A DNA stretch of 64,000 bases from Paraglaciecola chathamensis S18K6. Its GTDB lineage: Bacteria; Pseudomonadota; Gammaproteobacteria; Enterobacterales; Alteromonadaceae. A program made the translations under genes and the position numbers. Every line of letters starts with the position of its first letter. Position 1 is the stretch's first letter. Below are positions 53,154 through 63,002 of this stretch, piece after piece. The stretch spans positions 62,001 to 126,000 of the forward strand of contig BAEM01000042.1 in assembly GCA_000314955.1 (NCBI GenBank), written 5' to 3'. The notes below the pieces were generated by a model. That model saw only the letters and a list, made by a program, of their open reading frames with translations. It was not told the DNA's origin and ran no database searches.

Positions 53154-55409
53154 TTAACGCACTTGTCGAATGGCATCGGCTTTTTTCTTCGCGTAATGCT
53201 TCAATAGTCCTGGAACATCTAAAATCAATGCGATCCCGCCGTCACTGGTGATGGTAGCACCCGCCATACCTGGGGTGCCTTGAAGTAATTCGTCTAGTGG
53301 TTTAATCACAACTTCTTCTTGACCAATCAGTGCATCAACGACAAAACCGAGCTGCTGAGTACCAATTTGTACAACAACTACATGTCCTTTGGAGCGATCT
53401 AACGGGATTGGTTTTGCGCTTTTACGCACTAACCATTCTCGCAAATAGAATAATGGAATGGCTTTGGAACGAACAATTTTTGTCAACTGGCCATCTACCA
53501 TGTTGGTTTTGCTCATATCCATGTTAATAATTTCATTGACTGAGCCTAAGGGCAAAGCAAATGTTTGATCGCCGACCACTATCATTAAGGTGGGCAATAT
53601 CGCCAATGTAAGCGGTACTTTGATTTCTAACGTTGTGCCTTTGCCTAAAACGGAGTCGATATTAACGCTACCGTTCAGTTGGTTGATTTTCGTTTTCACA
53701 ACGTCCATACCAACACCACGGCCAGATACTTCAGAAATCTCAGTTTTAGTTGAAAAACCAGGTGCAAAAATGAGATTAAAGGCTTCTTCGTCAGACATTC
53801 TTGCAGCCGCATCTGCGTCTAGCACACCTCGAGAAATAGCGATCTCTTTGAGCTTGTCAGGATCCATCCCCTTGCCGTCATCGACAATGCTCAATAAGAT
53901 ATGATCCCCTTCTTGCGAGGCTGACAATTTTACCGTACCTAGTGACGGCTTACCGGCGGCAATCCGATCGGCTGGCATTTCAATACCGTGATCGACTGAG
54001 TTACGCACCAAATGCACCAAGGGATCTGCTAGTGCTTCTACCAGGTTTTTATCTAAATCGGTGTCTTCACCTTCAAGCTCTAAGGTAATTTCTTTTTTCA
54101 ACGTGCGGGCTAAATCGCGAACCACTCGTGGAAAGCGCCCAAATACCTTTTTAATTGGCTGCATGCGCGTTTTCATCACGGCACCTTGAAGGTCACCGGT
54201 CACAACATCTAAATTCGCTATCGCTTTAGACATACTTTCATCGTTCACCGATAAACCTAAACTCAGTAGCCTATTACGTACCAGTACTAACTCCCCCACC
54301 ATATTCATAATCTGATCCAAGCGTTTAGTATCAACACGCACAGTCGTTTCTGCTTGCGGAGGTGCGGGGCGCTTTTCATCCCGCTTAGCCGCAGGTGCTG
54401 GTGTTTTCGCTTGTGGTTCAGAATGTTTAGAAGCAGCACTAGCCTGTGTGGGGGCGATACTCGGTGTTTGCGGCTTGCTCTGATTGCTCGCGCCGTTTTG
54501 ATTTTTAGGCTGGGATGCCGCACTTTCAACTGAAGCAGGCGTCGCTGGGGCGGCCGATGCTGCGCTGGGTGTTGAGCTTTGGTCTTTTTTACCTGCTGGG
54601 CCTTGGCCTTTGCCATGCAATTGATCAAGCAGCGCTTCAAATTCATCATCGCTAATATCTTCTTCATCAGAAGAAGTATTCACCGCTGGCGCCTTGGGCG
54701 GCTCAACAGGTGGGACTTGTGCGCCACCAAATTGACCTTCACCGTGGAGCTGGTCGAGCAATGCTTCAAATTCGTCGTCACTGATATCATCGTCATTCGA
54801 GGTATCGGCGGTACTTGGAGCCTGCGTAGCAGTGGCTTGCGCTGCGCCACCAACAGGGTTCCCTTTGCCATGAAGCTCATCAAGCAAAGCTTCAAATTCA
54901 GACTCGTCAAAGTCATCCGATTCTGTTTTAGCTGACGTAGACGGCTCGTTAATCGTTTCTTGGTGCTCTTCAACGACAGGAGGAGCCTCAGGCGGCGCCT
55001 CGACTGCTTCATCTGCGGTTTCTGGTTTACTTAGGCGATGAAGAGTATCAAGAAGGGTTTGCTCTGCAGCAACAAGCGGCTTATTCGCTTTGACGTCTTC
55101 AAACATAGCAACCACTTCATCGGTTGCTTGCAGAATAATGTCCATTAATGCGGGGGTTAACGTGCGCTGGCCATTACGCATCACATCAAATACATTTTCA
55201 GCGCCGTGGCAAATATCCACCAGTTCGGTTAACGACAGGAACCCTGCCCCGCCCTTGACCGTGTGATAGCCACGAAAGATCGCATTCAATAGATCTGAAT
55301 CTTGTGGATTATTTTCTAATTCGACGAGTTGTTCTTGTAGCTGCTCTAAAATTTCTCCAGCTTCAACTAAAAAATCTTGAAGAATTTCCTCGTCAACATC
55401 AAACCCCAT
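53154..55409 (-). CDS. cheA: Chemotaxis histidine kinase CheA with a triplicated linker motif
   Basis: A 751-residue sensor kinase. The HPt domain (1-110) carries phosphorylated H49 (GYHTVKGGAGF). Residues about 120-350 form a long Pro/Ala-rich linker holding three copies of an acidic helix, close to SDDEFEALLDQLHGKG, at about 165-182, 207-225 and 249-267. Then come dimerisation (TVRVDTKRLDQIMNMVGELV), the ATPase (LVRNSVDHGIEMP, GRGVGMDVV) and the CheW-like domain. In Vibrio the CheA linker binds ParP, so the repeats are good candidates for docking. No separate P2 domain is obvious. Confidence 0.95.
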   Translation of the reverse strand: MGFDVDEEILQDFLVEAGEILEQLQEQLVELENNPQDSDLLNAIFRGYHTVKGGAGFLSLTELVDICHGAENVFDVMRNGQRTLTPALMDIILQATDEVVAMFEDVKANKPLVAAEQTLLDTLHRLSKPETADEAVEAPPEAPPVVEEHQETINEPSTSAKTESDDFDESEFEALLDELHGKGNPVGGAAQATATQAPSTADTSNDDDISDDEFEALLDQLHGEGQFGGAQVPPVEPPKAPAVNTSSDEEDISDDEFEALLDQLHGKGQGPAGKKDQSSTPSAASAAPATPASVESAASQPKNQNGASNQSKPQTPSIAPTQASAASKHSEPQAKTPAPAAKRDEKRPAPPQAETTVRVDTKRLDQIMNMVGELVLVRNRLLSLGLSVNDESMSKAIANLDVVTGDLQGAVMKTRMQPIKKVFGRFPRVVRDLARTLKKEITLELEGEDTDLDKNLVEALADPLVHLVRNSVDHGIEMPADRIAAGKPSLGTVKLSASQEGDHILLSIVDDGKGMDPDKLKEIAISRGVLDADAAARMSDEEAFNLIFAPGFSTKTEISEVSGRGVGMDVVKTKINQLNGSVNIDSVLGKGTTLEIKVPLTLAILPTLMIVVGDQTFALPLGSVNEIINMDMSKTNMVDGQLTKIVRSKAIPLFYLREWLVRKSAKPIPLDRSKGHVVVVQIGTQQLGFVVDALIGQEEVVIKPLDELLQGTPGMAGATITSDGGIALILDVPGLLKHYAKKKADAIRQVR

Positions 55410-55421
55410 ATCCTAACGCCT

Positions 55422-56165
55422 CTAAAATCCTAAACTTGAGAGTAAGTCATCAACATCATCTTGGTCCGATGCGACGTCATCGCGGTTAGCAGCATCAAGT
55501 ATTGGGCCTTCCGCTTTTACACTATCGGCTTGTTTATCAGATATATGAGGATTTTCCGCAGATTCTATTCCACCAAACATCGTCAGCATATGCACTAAGC
55601 TATCTTCCACTTCTTTTACAAGCTCTATAACGCGGCGGATAATTTGCCCAGTGATATCTTGATACCCTTGGGCAAGCAACATTTCAGTTAAAAACTCATT
55701 GAGTTTCGCAGATTCAACTTTGCCATCTTCTAAAAAACTATCGAGACGTCGGCACAAGGTATTAAACTCGCCCAATTCCAATTGACGGCTGAAGAGTTTT
55801 TTCCATTCAGGAAGAATAGCGTTAATTTCAGAGTTCAGCTTTTCAGCAATAGGCATGCAGTCATCGACTAAATCCATGGTGCGATTTGCAGCTTGTTCCG
55901 TGGTTTCAATAACGTAGGTTAATCGCGTTTTTGCGTCAGGGATCTCTTCATTTGCAAGATTAGCTATACGCTCATCAAGCTGAAAGTTGTTTAAAGAGTC
56001 GTGAAGCTGACGAGTTAACTTGCCTACTTCCTCGAACAGCTCAACTGAGTTGGTGTCGTTAGTACTATCGAGAAGTTGTTGAGCACCTTGATTATCACCG
56101 CTTTCAAGCAAAGCAACCAGTTGCTTTGCGTCTTCTATCGACATGGGGGCTGCGTGAAAGGTCAT
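55422..56165 (-). CDS. cheZ: CheY phosphatase CheZ
   Basis: A 247-residue helical protein that dephosphorylates CheY-P. The long four-helix region carries LDDCMPIAEKLNSEINAILP-type sequence and the catalytic segment LLAQGYQDITGQIIRRVIEL, with the conserved D and Q. The C-terminal peptide ending DDVDDLLSSLGF matches the CheY-binding tail. It lies 12 bases before cheA. Confidence 0.94.
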   Translation of the reverse strand: MTFHAAPMSIEDAKQLVALLESGDNQGAQQLLDSTNDTNSVELFEEVGKLTRQLHDSLNNFQLDERIANLANEEIPDAKTRLTYVIETTEQAANRTMDLVDDCMPIAEKLNSEINAILPEWKKLFSRQLELGEFNTLCRRLDSFLEDGKVESAKLNEFLTEMLLAQGYQDITGQIIRRVIELVKEVEDSLVHMLTMFGGIESAENPHISDKQADSVKAEGPILDAANRDDVASDQDDVDDLLSSLGF

Positions 56166-56195
56166 AAGGTCTTCCTTATTGTTGAAAAAGCCTGA

Positions 56196-56579
56196 TTAAC
56201 CTAAACGTTCAAATATTTTCGCCAACTTCTCTTTAAGGGTTGCCGCGGTAAAAGGTTTGATCACGTAACCGTTCACACCTGCTTGCGCAGCTGCAACTAT
56301 TTGCTCTTTTTTCGCTTCAGCGGTGACCATTAACACTGGGGTATGTTTCAGATTTTCATCGGCACGAATAGCACGCAATAAGTCAATACCTTGCATACCA
56401 GGCATATTCCAATCAGTTACCACAAAATCGAAATCGCCTTGTTGCAACATAGGCAGTGCTGTACTTCCATCATCTGCTTCTTGAATGTTGGTAAAGCCTA
56501 AATCTTTCAATAGGTTTTTGATGATTCGACGCATAGTCGAGAAGTCATCAACAACCAAAATTTTCATATTCTTATCCAA
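56196..56579 (-). CDS. cheY: Chemotaxis response regulator CheY
   Basis: A 127-residue single-domain receiver that, when phosphorylated, binds the flagellar switch. The acidic pocket is D11-D12 and the phosphorylation site D56 ([13 protein letters not shown]); the switch residues are in [14 protein letters not shown] use the TTG start at 56579 because GGAG lies 6 bases upstream and the residues [19 protein letters not shown] match marine relatives; the ATG 12 bases later is too far from that site. Confidence 0.95.
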   Translation of the reverse strand: MDKNMKILVVDDFSTMRRIIKNLLKDLGFTNIQEADDGSTALPMLQQGDFDFVVTDWNMPGMQGIDLLRAIRADENLKHTPVLMVTAEAKKEQIVAAAQAGVNGYVIKPFTAATLKEKLAKIFERLG

Positions 56580-56626
56580 AATAATCTCCGCTCAGGGCAA
56601 AATCACAATATTTGTATATTATTGGT

Positions 56627-57355
56627 TTATTCTTCAATACGCCAAGTTTGCATTTTACTTTTTAGTTTTAGCATCGCTTGACTGTGTATTTGGCTAACAC
56701 GTGATTCACTCACATCTAATACCTCACCGATTTCGCGTAAGTTCAATTCTTCGTCATAATACAATGACAACACAATAGCTTCACGCTCTGGCAAGGTGGT
56801 AATGGCATGGGCCAACGCTTTTTGAAAGGACCCTTGAAGTAAATCTTCAAAGGGGGTATCTGAACCTTTGGTCTGTTCCGTGGTAACAACATCCTCTGTC
56901 ACCCCTAAATCTTCCATACCAATAATTTTGCCCGCATTTACTTCGCTAAGCATTTGATGGTATTGCTCAATACTCACCTCTAGTTTTTTAGCAATATCGA
57001 CATCTCTGGCATCTCGGCCAGTCTCACGTTCTACTTTATTAATGGCATCGGTTATTGCCCGGCCATTTTTGTGTACAGAACGCGGTGTCCAATCGCCTTT
57101 TCGAATTTCATCGAGCATAGAGCCACGAATTCGAATACCGGCGAATGTCTCAAAGCTCGCGCCTTTAGAACCATCGAAATTACGTGAGGCCTCAAGCAGA
57201 CCGATCATGCCGGCTTGAATTAAATCGTCTACCAGCACACTGGCTGGCAAACGAGCAATTAAATGATGGGCAATGCGTTTAACTAATGGCGCATGACGCT
57301 CCACTAACGCATTTCTGTCATCTAACTGCTGATATGCAGCGGCTTTACTATTCAC
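56627..57355 (-). CDS. fliA: Flagellar sigma factor FliA (sigma-28)
   Basis: A 242-residue sigma factor directing late flagellar and chemotaxis genes. Region 2 reads LVKRIAHHLIARLPASVLVD and IRIRGSMLDEIRKGDW, region 3 VDIAKKLEVSIEQYHQML, and region 4 the helix-turn-helix LREIGEVLDVSESRVSQIHS. Length is normal. The start is a GTG whose last bases overlap the flhG stop (GTGA), so the two are coupled. Confidence 0.95.
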   Translation of the reverse strand: MNSKAAAYQQLDDRNALVERHAPLVKRIAHHLIARLPASVLVDDLIQAGMIGLLEASRNFDGSKGASFETFAGIRIRGSMLDEIRKGDWTPRSVHKNGRAITDAINKVERETGRDARDVDIAKKLEVSIEQYHQMLSEVNAGKIIGMEDLGVTEDVVTTEQTKGSDTPFEDLLQGSFQKALAHAITTLPEREAIVLSLYYDEELNLREIGEVLDVSESRVSQIHSQAMLKLKSKMQTWRIEE

Positions 57356-58218
57356 CGAACATCGCCCACAGCTTTTTTAACGATAAGCTGTTCAAGGAAA
57401 AATTCTAAGTGCCCCCCCGGCTGCGAAGGTACTGGCCAGCCGGACGCTTGCTGAGCTAATTTTTTAATCGCCACAGCAGCAGGAGAATTCGGGTACGCTT
57501 CTACTATGGCTTTTTGCTTACGCACCGATTTACGGATATTTTCGTCAAACGGTACCGTAGCCACTAGCTCTAAAGCGACATCAAGAAAACGATTTGTAAC
57601 CTTAGTTAATTTATTAAATAACTCTTGGCCTTCTCGCATATTGCGCACCATGTTGGCGACAATTTTAAAGCGAAAAACACCATGCTCTTTATTAAGAATT
57701 TTAATCAACGCGTAGGCATCAGTCAGTGACGTGGGTTCATCACACACCACCACCAAAATGTCTTGAGACGCTCGCGAGAAACTTAACACCATGTCAGAAA
57801 TACCCGCGGCAGTGTCCACAATCAGCACATCGATTTGCGAACGTAGTTCGCTAAATGCACGGATCAAACCTGCGTGTTCTGTCGGTGTGAGCTCTGTCAT
57901 GGATTGGCTACCAGAGGTTGCTGGCGCTATTTTTATTCCACAAGGGCCTTCTACGAGTACTTCATCTAAGGTGCATTCACCAGAAAGTACGTGGGAAAGG
58001 TTTTTAACCACGCGCAAACCAAGTAACACATCAACGTTGGCTAACCCCAAGTCTGCATCTAATACCATCACTCGCTTACCCTGCTGGGCCATAGAGATTG
58101 CGGTATTTAATGTGACGTTGGTTTTACCCACTCCGCCCTTACCACCGGTCACGGCGATAACTTTAATTAATCGCGATTGATTCATTCTTCTTAAGCTACT
58201 TGCCTGGTCCTCAATCAT
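57352..58218 (-). CDS. flhG: FlhG (FleN), flagellar number regulator
   Basis: A 288-residue MinD/ParA-type ATPase limiting the number of polar flagella. The deviant Walker A is TGGKGGVGKTN; VMVLDADLGLANVDVLLGLR and LIVDTAAGISDMVL follow as Walker A' and B. A short N-terminal stretch (MIEDQASSLRRMNQSR) fits the activator peptide that stimulates FlhF GTPase, with Q and R residues conserved in type. Overlaps flhF and fliA by four bases each. Confidence 0.94.
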   Translation of the reverse strand: MIEDQASSLRRMNQSRLIKVIAVTGGKGGVGKTNVTLNTAISMAQQGKRVMVLDADLGLANVDVLLGLRVVKNLSHVLSGECTLDEVLVEGPCGIKIAPATSGSQSMTELTPTEHAGLIRAFSELRSQIDVLIVDTAAGISDMVLSFSRASQDILVVVCDEPTSLTDAYALIKILNKEHGVFRFKIVANMVRNMREGQELFNKLTKVTNRFLDVALELVATVPFDENIRKSVRKQKAIVEAYPNSPAAVAIKKLAQQASGWPVPSQPGGHLEFFLEQLIVKKAVGDVR

Positions 58219-59543
58219 ACTGCCACTGCTGCGTTATTTAGTGAATTATCACTAGTATGAATTAATACATGCTTTTTATAAAGCTTGGCGGCGCTGGTTA
58301 TTAAAAATTTTGCATCTGCCACTTTTAAGTCTTCCGGAACCTTTTGACCATCGGTTATAAAACTCACGGGCAATTTGTGCTCGATGGCCGCACTAATCGC
58401 TTCTCCAAGACTGTAGCATTCATCTATTTTGGTGAAAATACAACCCTGTAAAGAAATCTGTTTGTACGCAGCGATAGTTTGCTGCATGACTTGATATTGG
58501 CTATTGGCTTGCATCACCAAATAACTGTTGATATTTGCTGTTGTACTTTGCTTTAGCGTTTCTAACTGTTTGATCAGTCTAACATCTCTTTGTCCAAATC
58601 CTGCAGTATCAATTAGAATAAGGCGTTTATTTCTAAACTGAAATAACAGATCGGACAATTCTTCAGCGTTTTGAGCTTTTTTGACCGAACAACCAATTAT
58701 CCGCGCATATGTGGATATTTGCTCATAGGCGGCAATTCGATAGCTATCTAGGGTGATCAAACCGACATTTTCTGCCCCGTATTTTTGCGCGGCTTGCGCT
58801 GCAAGCTTTGCCACGGTAGTCGTTTTACCTGTGCCAGTTGGGCCCATTAATACCGCAACCCCCCCTTTCGTCAGCAAGTTACTTTCTTCTGTTTGAATAC
58901 GATTAGCTAACAACTTAAGTAGAAACAACCACGCTTGGCGCTCATCAGTGTCAGCTGGCGTATAAGACACCACTTCATTGGCGAGAGCTTGGCTGATCCC
59001 CATACTTTGAAGCTTGCTGGTCAAGTATCCGTGTAATGGGTGATTACGCCCTTTATCTTGCTGTATTAAACCCGCCACTTGAAATTGCAGTACATTACGC
59101 AGTGAAGCCAACTCTTGACGCATCTCATTCAATGCATCCTGTTGGGGCTCATTAACCGTACGTGCTTGCGGTTGACGTGCTTCGCTTTGGGTGGTTGTTC
59201 GTTGTGGCGCAATTGGGCTAGGTTGTACGTTGGAATTGGCCTGTACCGCTGACTCTTTCGCCTGAATCTGTTTTTCCAGCAATGCTCTTAGGCTATCAGG
59301 CCCACTATCACCAATAATTTCGCTAAGCGTAGGGGTAGCATCCACTCGGCGTTTTGGCTCAGGTGTTGTTGGAGCTTGTTGGCGCTTAGGCGCATGCACA
59401 GGCTCTTTATCATAAGCTGCGACAATCTCTACGCCATCACTCAGTTTCTTATTAGACATAATAACCGCGTCATCGCCTAACTCATCTTTGACCTGTTTCA
59501 ATGCTTCTCGCATATCTTTGCCATAAAAGCGTCTAATTTTCAC
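58215..59543 (-). CDS. flhF: FlhF, SRP-type GTPase placing the polar flagellum
   Basis: A 442-residue GTPase of the SRP family. The N-terminal domain starts MKIRRFYGKDMREALKQVKD and is followed by a disordered Pro/Gln-rich part (about 60-150). The NG domain has G1 GPTGTGKTTTVAKLA (about 233), DSYRIAAYEQISTYA and the G3 DTAGFGQRD, with TKIDECYSLG as G4. With FlhG it sets site and number of flagella. It overlaps flhG (ATGA) and lies 34 bases after flhA. Confidence 0.95.
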   Translation of the reverse strand: MKIRRFYGKDMREALKQVKDELGDDAVIMSNKKLSDGVEIVAAYDKEPVHAPKRQQAPTTPEPKRRVDATPTLSEIIGDSGPDSLRALLEKQIQAKESAVQANSNVQPSPIAPQRTTTQSEARQPQARTVNEPQQDALNEMRQELASLRNVLQFQVAGLIQQDKGRNHPLHGYLTSKLQSMGISQALANEVVSYTPADTDERQAWLFLLKLLANRIQTEESNLLTKGGVAVLMGPTGTGKTTTVAKLAAQAAQKYGAENVGLITLDSYRIAAYEQISTYARIIGCSVKKAQNAEELSDLLFQFRNKRLILIDTAGFGQRDVRLIKQLETLKQSTTANINSYLVMQANSQYQVMQQTIAAYKQISLQGCIFTKIDECYSLGEAISAAIEHKLPVSFITDGQKVPEDLKVADAKFLITSAAKLYKKHVLIHTSDNSLNNAAVAV

Positions 59544-59577
59544 AATTTACCCCTTGCTACTTGCATCTGGTGACGGA

Positions 59578-61698
59578 CTATTGACCCACCGAACTGACTA
59601 TTTTGATTTGTTTGTCATCTGGAATTTCTTGATAAGACAACACATGCAAACCTTGTACTGCGTGCTTCAGGAACCTAGATAGCACTGGGCGTAACATGCC
59701 TGAGGTCAGTAATACCGCAGGCTCACCCGCCAATTCTTGTTGTTGAGATGCGTCATTTAGCGACTTCTGTAAGCGTTCCGCTAAACCTGGCTCTATGCCT
59801 GCGCCATCTCCACCACCGGCTTGTAAAGACTGGTGCAACATCTGTTCCAACTCTGGCGCCAAAGTTATGACTGGTAGTTCGGCTTGGCCGCCGTTGATTT
59901 CTTGAATGATTAAGCGCTTCAGTGCGATACGCAAAGCGGATACCAACACGTCTGGATCTTGACTCTTCGGCCCATACTCGCACAAGGTTTGCACGATAGT
60001 GCGCAAGTCTCGGATAGGCACTCCCTCGTACAATAAGGTCTGCAAAACCTTAACCACAGTGCTAAGCGATAGAATATCCGGCACCAAACCTTCTACCAGT
60101 TTAGGGCTTTGCTTGGCAAGCATGTCGAGCAGTTGTTGAACTTCTTCGTGACCGAGCAACTGGTAGGCATTGTTGGTAAGCAATTGGCTTAAATGCGTTG
60201 CAACCACGGTAGCGCTGTCAACCACGGTGTAACCCAATGTCTGAGCATGCTCGCGCTGGTTGGAGCGGATCCACACGGCATCTAAGCCAAAGGCTGGGTC
60301 TTTTGTCACTGTGCCGTCTAGCTTGCCAAATACTTGGCCTGGGTTAATTGCCAGTTCATCGTCGTGGCTAATTTCAGCTTCACCGACAGATACACCTAAC
60401 ATAGATATAGTGTAATTATTTGGGCTCAAGTCTAAGTTATCGCGAATATGCACAGGAGGAATAAGAAAGCCTAATTCTTGAGATAACTTCTTACGCACAC
60501 CTTTAATACGCGTCAATAATTCGCCGCCTTGAGACTTATCAACCAAGGGAATTAATCTATACCCGACTTCTAGTCCGATGGTATCGACATGCTGCACATC
60601 GTCCCAACCAAGTTCTTTTATCTCAGCGGGTTTCGCGTTACCACGATCCGGTGTGGGCGCTAACACTTCAGGCTGCTCTGCCATTTTCTTTTCGTTCCAA
60701 TATTGGAAATATGCATAACCACCAATTAACGCACTGAACCCTAAGAACGCCATGTGAGGCATGCCCGGAACAATGCCCATTACAAACAAAATACCGCTGG
60801 TAATGTATAGCGCTTGACGGTTGCCGAGCTGACGAGTGAGCTCTTGCCCCATCTCTTGGGAGTCGTTTTCACGAGTGACAATAATCGCCGTTGCTACGGA
60901 TAATAGTAACGAAGGAATTTGTGCCACTAACCCATCACCTATGGTCAGCAAGGTGTAGATTTCGACAGCTTGGCCAAAGGCCAAATCATGCTGAAAAATG
61001 CCAATAAACAAGCCACCTACTATGTTAATCAACATAATAAATAAGCCTGCCACTGCATCTCCTTTTACAAACTTAGATGCACCGTCCATTGAGCCATAGA
61101 AATCTGCCTCACTGGTCACTTCAAAACGGCGTTTACGCGCTTCATCTTGATCGATAAACCCAGCGTTCAGATCGGCATCAATTGCCATCTGTTTACCAGG
61201 CATAGCATCTAGGGTAAATCGTGCACTTACTTCAGAAATACGCCCAGCGCCCGCTGTCACCACTTTAAAGTTGATAATCAAAAGAATGGCGAACACCACA
61301 ATACCCACAGCATAATTACCGCCGATAACGACTTCACCAAATGCTTGAATCACTTTACCTGCTGCATCGCCACCTTCATGCCCTTCAAGCAATACAATTC
61401 GTGTTGACGCGACATTCAGCGCTAGACGCAGTACTGTGGCAATTAACAAAACGAGAGGGAAAATACCGAAGTCGACGGGCTTCTTAGTGAAAACAGACAC
61501 TAAGATAATGACCAATGATAAAGCAATATTAAAGCTAAAGAGCACGTCGAGAAGAAACGCTGGCATGGGTAAAATAACCATTCCCATGATTGCCAACAAA
61601 ACAAGAGGCGCACCAAGTCCAGACATAACAGACTGAAATTGATTTTTGTCGAAACGATTAAGATAAGCAGTTAGTTGCATAGCGCGTATTTTTGACAC
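59578..61698 (-). CDS. flhA: Flagellar type III export protein FlhA
   Basis: A 706-residue export-gate protein. Eight N-terminal helices (to about residue 330) carry the family signature RISEVSARFTLDAMPGKQMA and IDADLNAGFIDQDEARKRR; the rest is the cytoplasmic ring domain with GYRLIPLVDKSQGG and VVATHLSQLL. The start is uncertain: a GTG at 61698 sits only about 12 bases past the predicted sigma-54 start point, and an ATG at 61680 has no ribosome binding site. Confidence 0.95.
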   Translation of the reverse strand: MSKIRAMQLTAYLNRFDKNQFQSVMSGLGAPLVLLAIMGMVILPMPAFLLDVLFSFNIALSLVIILVSVFTKKPVDFGIFPLVLLIATVLRLALNVASTRIVLLEGHEGGDAAGKVIQAFGEVVIGGNYAVGIVVFAILLIINFKVVTAGAGRISEVSARFTLDAMPGKQMAIDADLNAGFIDQDEARKRRFEVTSEADFYGSMDGASKFVKGDAVAGLFIMLINIVGGLFIGIFQHDLAFGQAVEIYTLLTIGDGLVAQIPSLLLSVATAIIVTRENDSQEMGQELTRQLGNRQALYITSGILFVMGIVPGMPHMAFLGFSALIGGYAYFQYWNEKKMAEQPEVLAPTPDRGNAKPAEIKELGWDDVQHVDTIGLEVGYRLIPLVDKSQGGELLTRIKGVRKKLSQELGFLIPPVHIRDNLDLSPNNYTISMLGVSVGEAEISHDDELAINPGQVFGKLDGTVTKDPAFGLDAVWIRSNQREHAQTLGYTVVDSATVVATHLSQLLTNNAYQLLGHEEVQQLLDMLAKQSPKLVEGLVPDILSLSTVVKVLQTLLYEGVPIRDLRTIVQTLCEYGPKSQDPDVLVSALRIALKRLIIQEINGGQAELPVITLAPELEQMLHQSLQAGGGDGAGIEPGLAERLQKSLNDASQQQELAGEPAVLLTSGMLRPVLSRFLKHAVQGLHVLSYQEIPDDKQIKIVSSVGQ

Positions 61699-61722
61699 CT
61701 GGCGGACGTTTTACCTAGTAAA

Positions 61723-61737
61723 GCAACTACCGCGCCA
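61723..61737 (-). promoter_or_regulatory. Sigma-54 promoter upstream of flhA
   Basis: On the minus strand TGGCGCG-GTAG-TTGC followed by T matches TGGCACG-N4-TTGCW at all but one fixed position, with correct spacing. Transcription would start near 61711, just ahead of flhA. In polar-flagellated relatives flhA is activated by FlrC/FleQ with sigma-54. Confidence 0.8.
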
Positions 61738-61801
61738 AATTAGGTTATCCACCTAATAATACGTTTTAATCTTTAGTCTAATGCTAAGCGTTAAAGATCA
61801 G

Positions 61802-62926
61802 TTAACGCCTTAGCTCATAAGGGATTGGCAGGTTGGTCGGTACTGACTTCGGACGCTTGCCTTTGCCTTTTTTATACGCTTTTAATTGGAAGACATAAGC
61901 CAAAATTTGCGCCACAGCCATAAACAATTGAGTCGGGATCTCTGATTCTACCTCAGTGGAGTAGTAAATTGCCCTAGCCAACATAGGAGAAGCAACAATC
62001 GGAACCTCATGGGCATCAGCGATTTTACGAATATGCATGGCCATTTCGTCCACCCCTTTAGCCACCAGCACTGGGGCTCGCGTTCCTTGCTGATCGTATT
62101 TTAAGGCAATGGAGTAATGCGTTGGGTTAGTCACTACCACATCAGCTGTTGGCACTTCTTGCATCATCCGATTTGCCGCAGCTTGAAATTGTAAACGGCG
62201 AATGCGGTTTTTAACTTGTGGGTCACCTTCAGCATTTTTATTTTCATCTTTAACTTCCTGTTTAGACATTTTCATTTCCTTGTTGTGCTTATAGCTTTGA
62301 TACGGCACATCAAACGCCGCGATAGGAATAAGCGCACAACACATCATTAAAAACGCCCAAGAAATTAAATCCATGGCATGAAATAAATTTTGCGGATACA
62401 ACTCCAAATCTAAATGCAGGGCTTCATCTTTAAAGACCAGCATGGCTATATATGCCATTCCCATGACGACGATCACCTTCGCAATCGCTTTAAGCAGCTC
62501 TACTAAACCGTTCATGCCAAACATTCGTTTGAAGCCAGCAAGTGGATTGAGTTTATTCGCTTTTGGGGCCGCCCCTTGCCAAGTAAAGTTATAGCCACCA
62601 AGCGCTATATTGCCGTAAATTCCCGCGGCAGTAATGATCACCATATATAACATAACGGGCCCTGCGACAGTTTCAATCGCTGAGCCCCATGCTTGAAACA
62701 TATGCGTAAAGTCGTAGGTTTCATCACGAGATAAAGTGAATGTGCGCTGGGTTACCAAATAGATAGCTTTGGCAATTTGCCCACCCATCATGATAAAAGC
62801 CGCCGCACTGAAGACGAGCACTAAGGCCGTTGATAGCTCTTTAGATCGCGCGACTTGGCCCTTTTTTCTGGAGTCGGTGATCTTTTTGGATGTGGGGTCT
62901 TCTGTTTTTTCATTCGCGTCAGACAT
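61802..62926 (-). CDS. flhB: Flagellar type III export switch protein FlhB
   Basis: A 374-residue membrane protein that switches export specificity. The N-terminus has DPTSKKITDSRKKGQVARSK, four helices follow, and the self-cleaving site is NPTH at residues 267-270 (VVVTNPTHYSIALKY). The start has a very good AGGAGG nine bases upstream. It lies 76 bases after fliR and 103 before flhA, whose own sigma-54 promoter sits in that gap. Confidence 0.96.
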   Translation of the reverse strand: MSDANEKTEDPTSKKITDSRKKGQVARSKELSTALVLVFSAAAFIMMGGQIAKAIYLVTQRTFTLSRDETYDFTHMFQAWGSAIETVAGPVMLYMVIITAAGIYGNIALGGYNFTWQGAAPKANKLNPLAGFKRMFGMNGLVELLKAIAKVIVVMGMAYIAMLVFKDEALHLDLELYPQNLFHAMDLISWAFLMMCCALIPIAAFDVPYQSYKHNKEMKMSKQEVKDENKNAEGDPQVKNRIRRLQFQAAANRMMQEVPTADVVVTNPTHYSIALKYDQQGTRAPVLVAKGVDEMAMHIRKIADAHEVPIVASPMLARAIYYSTEVESEIPTQLFMAVAQILAYVFQLKAYKKGKGKRPKSVPTNLPIPYELRR

Positions 62927-63002
62927 GACTAACCGCCTCCTTTAAGGGCTTGTTTCTGGGCTCCTTTGAGGAGTGTTGTCAGGACTGTTTTGATGAAAGT
63001 CT

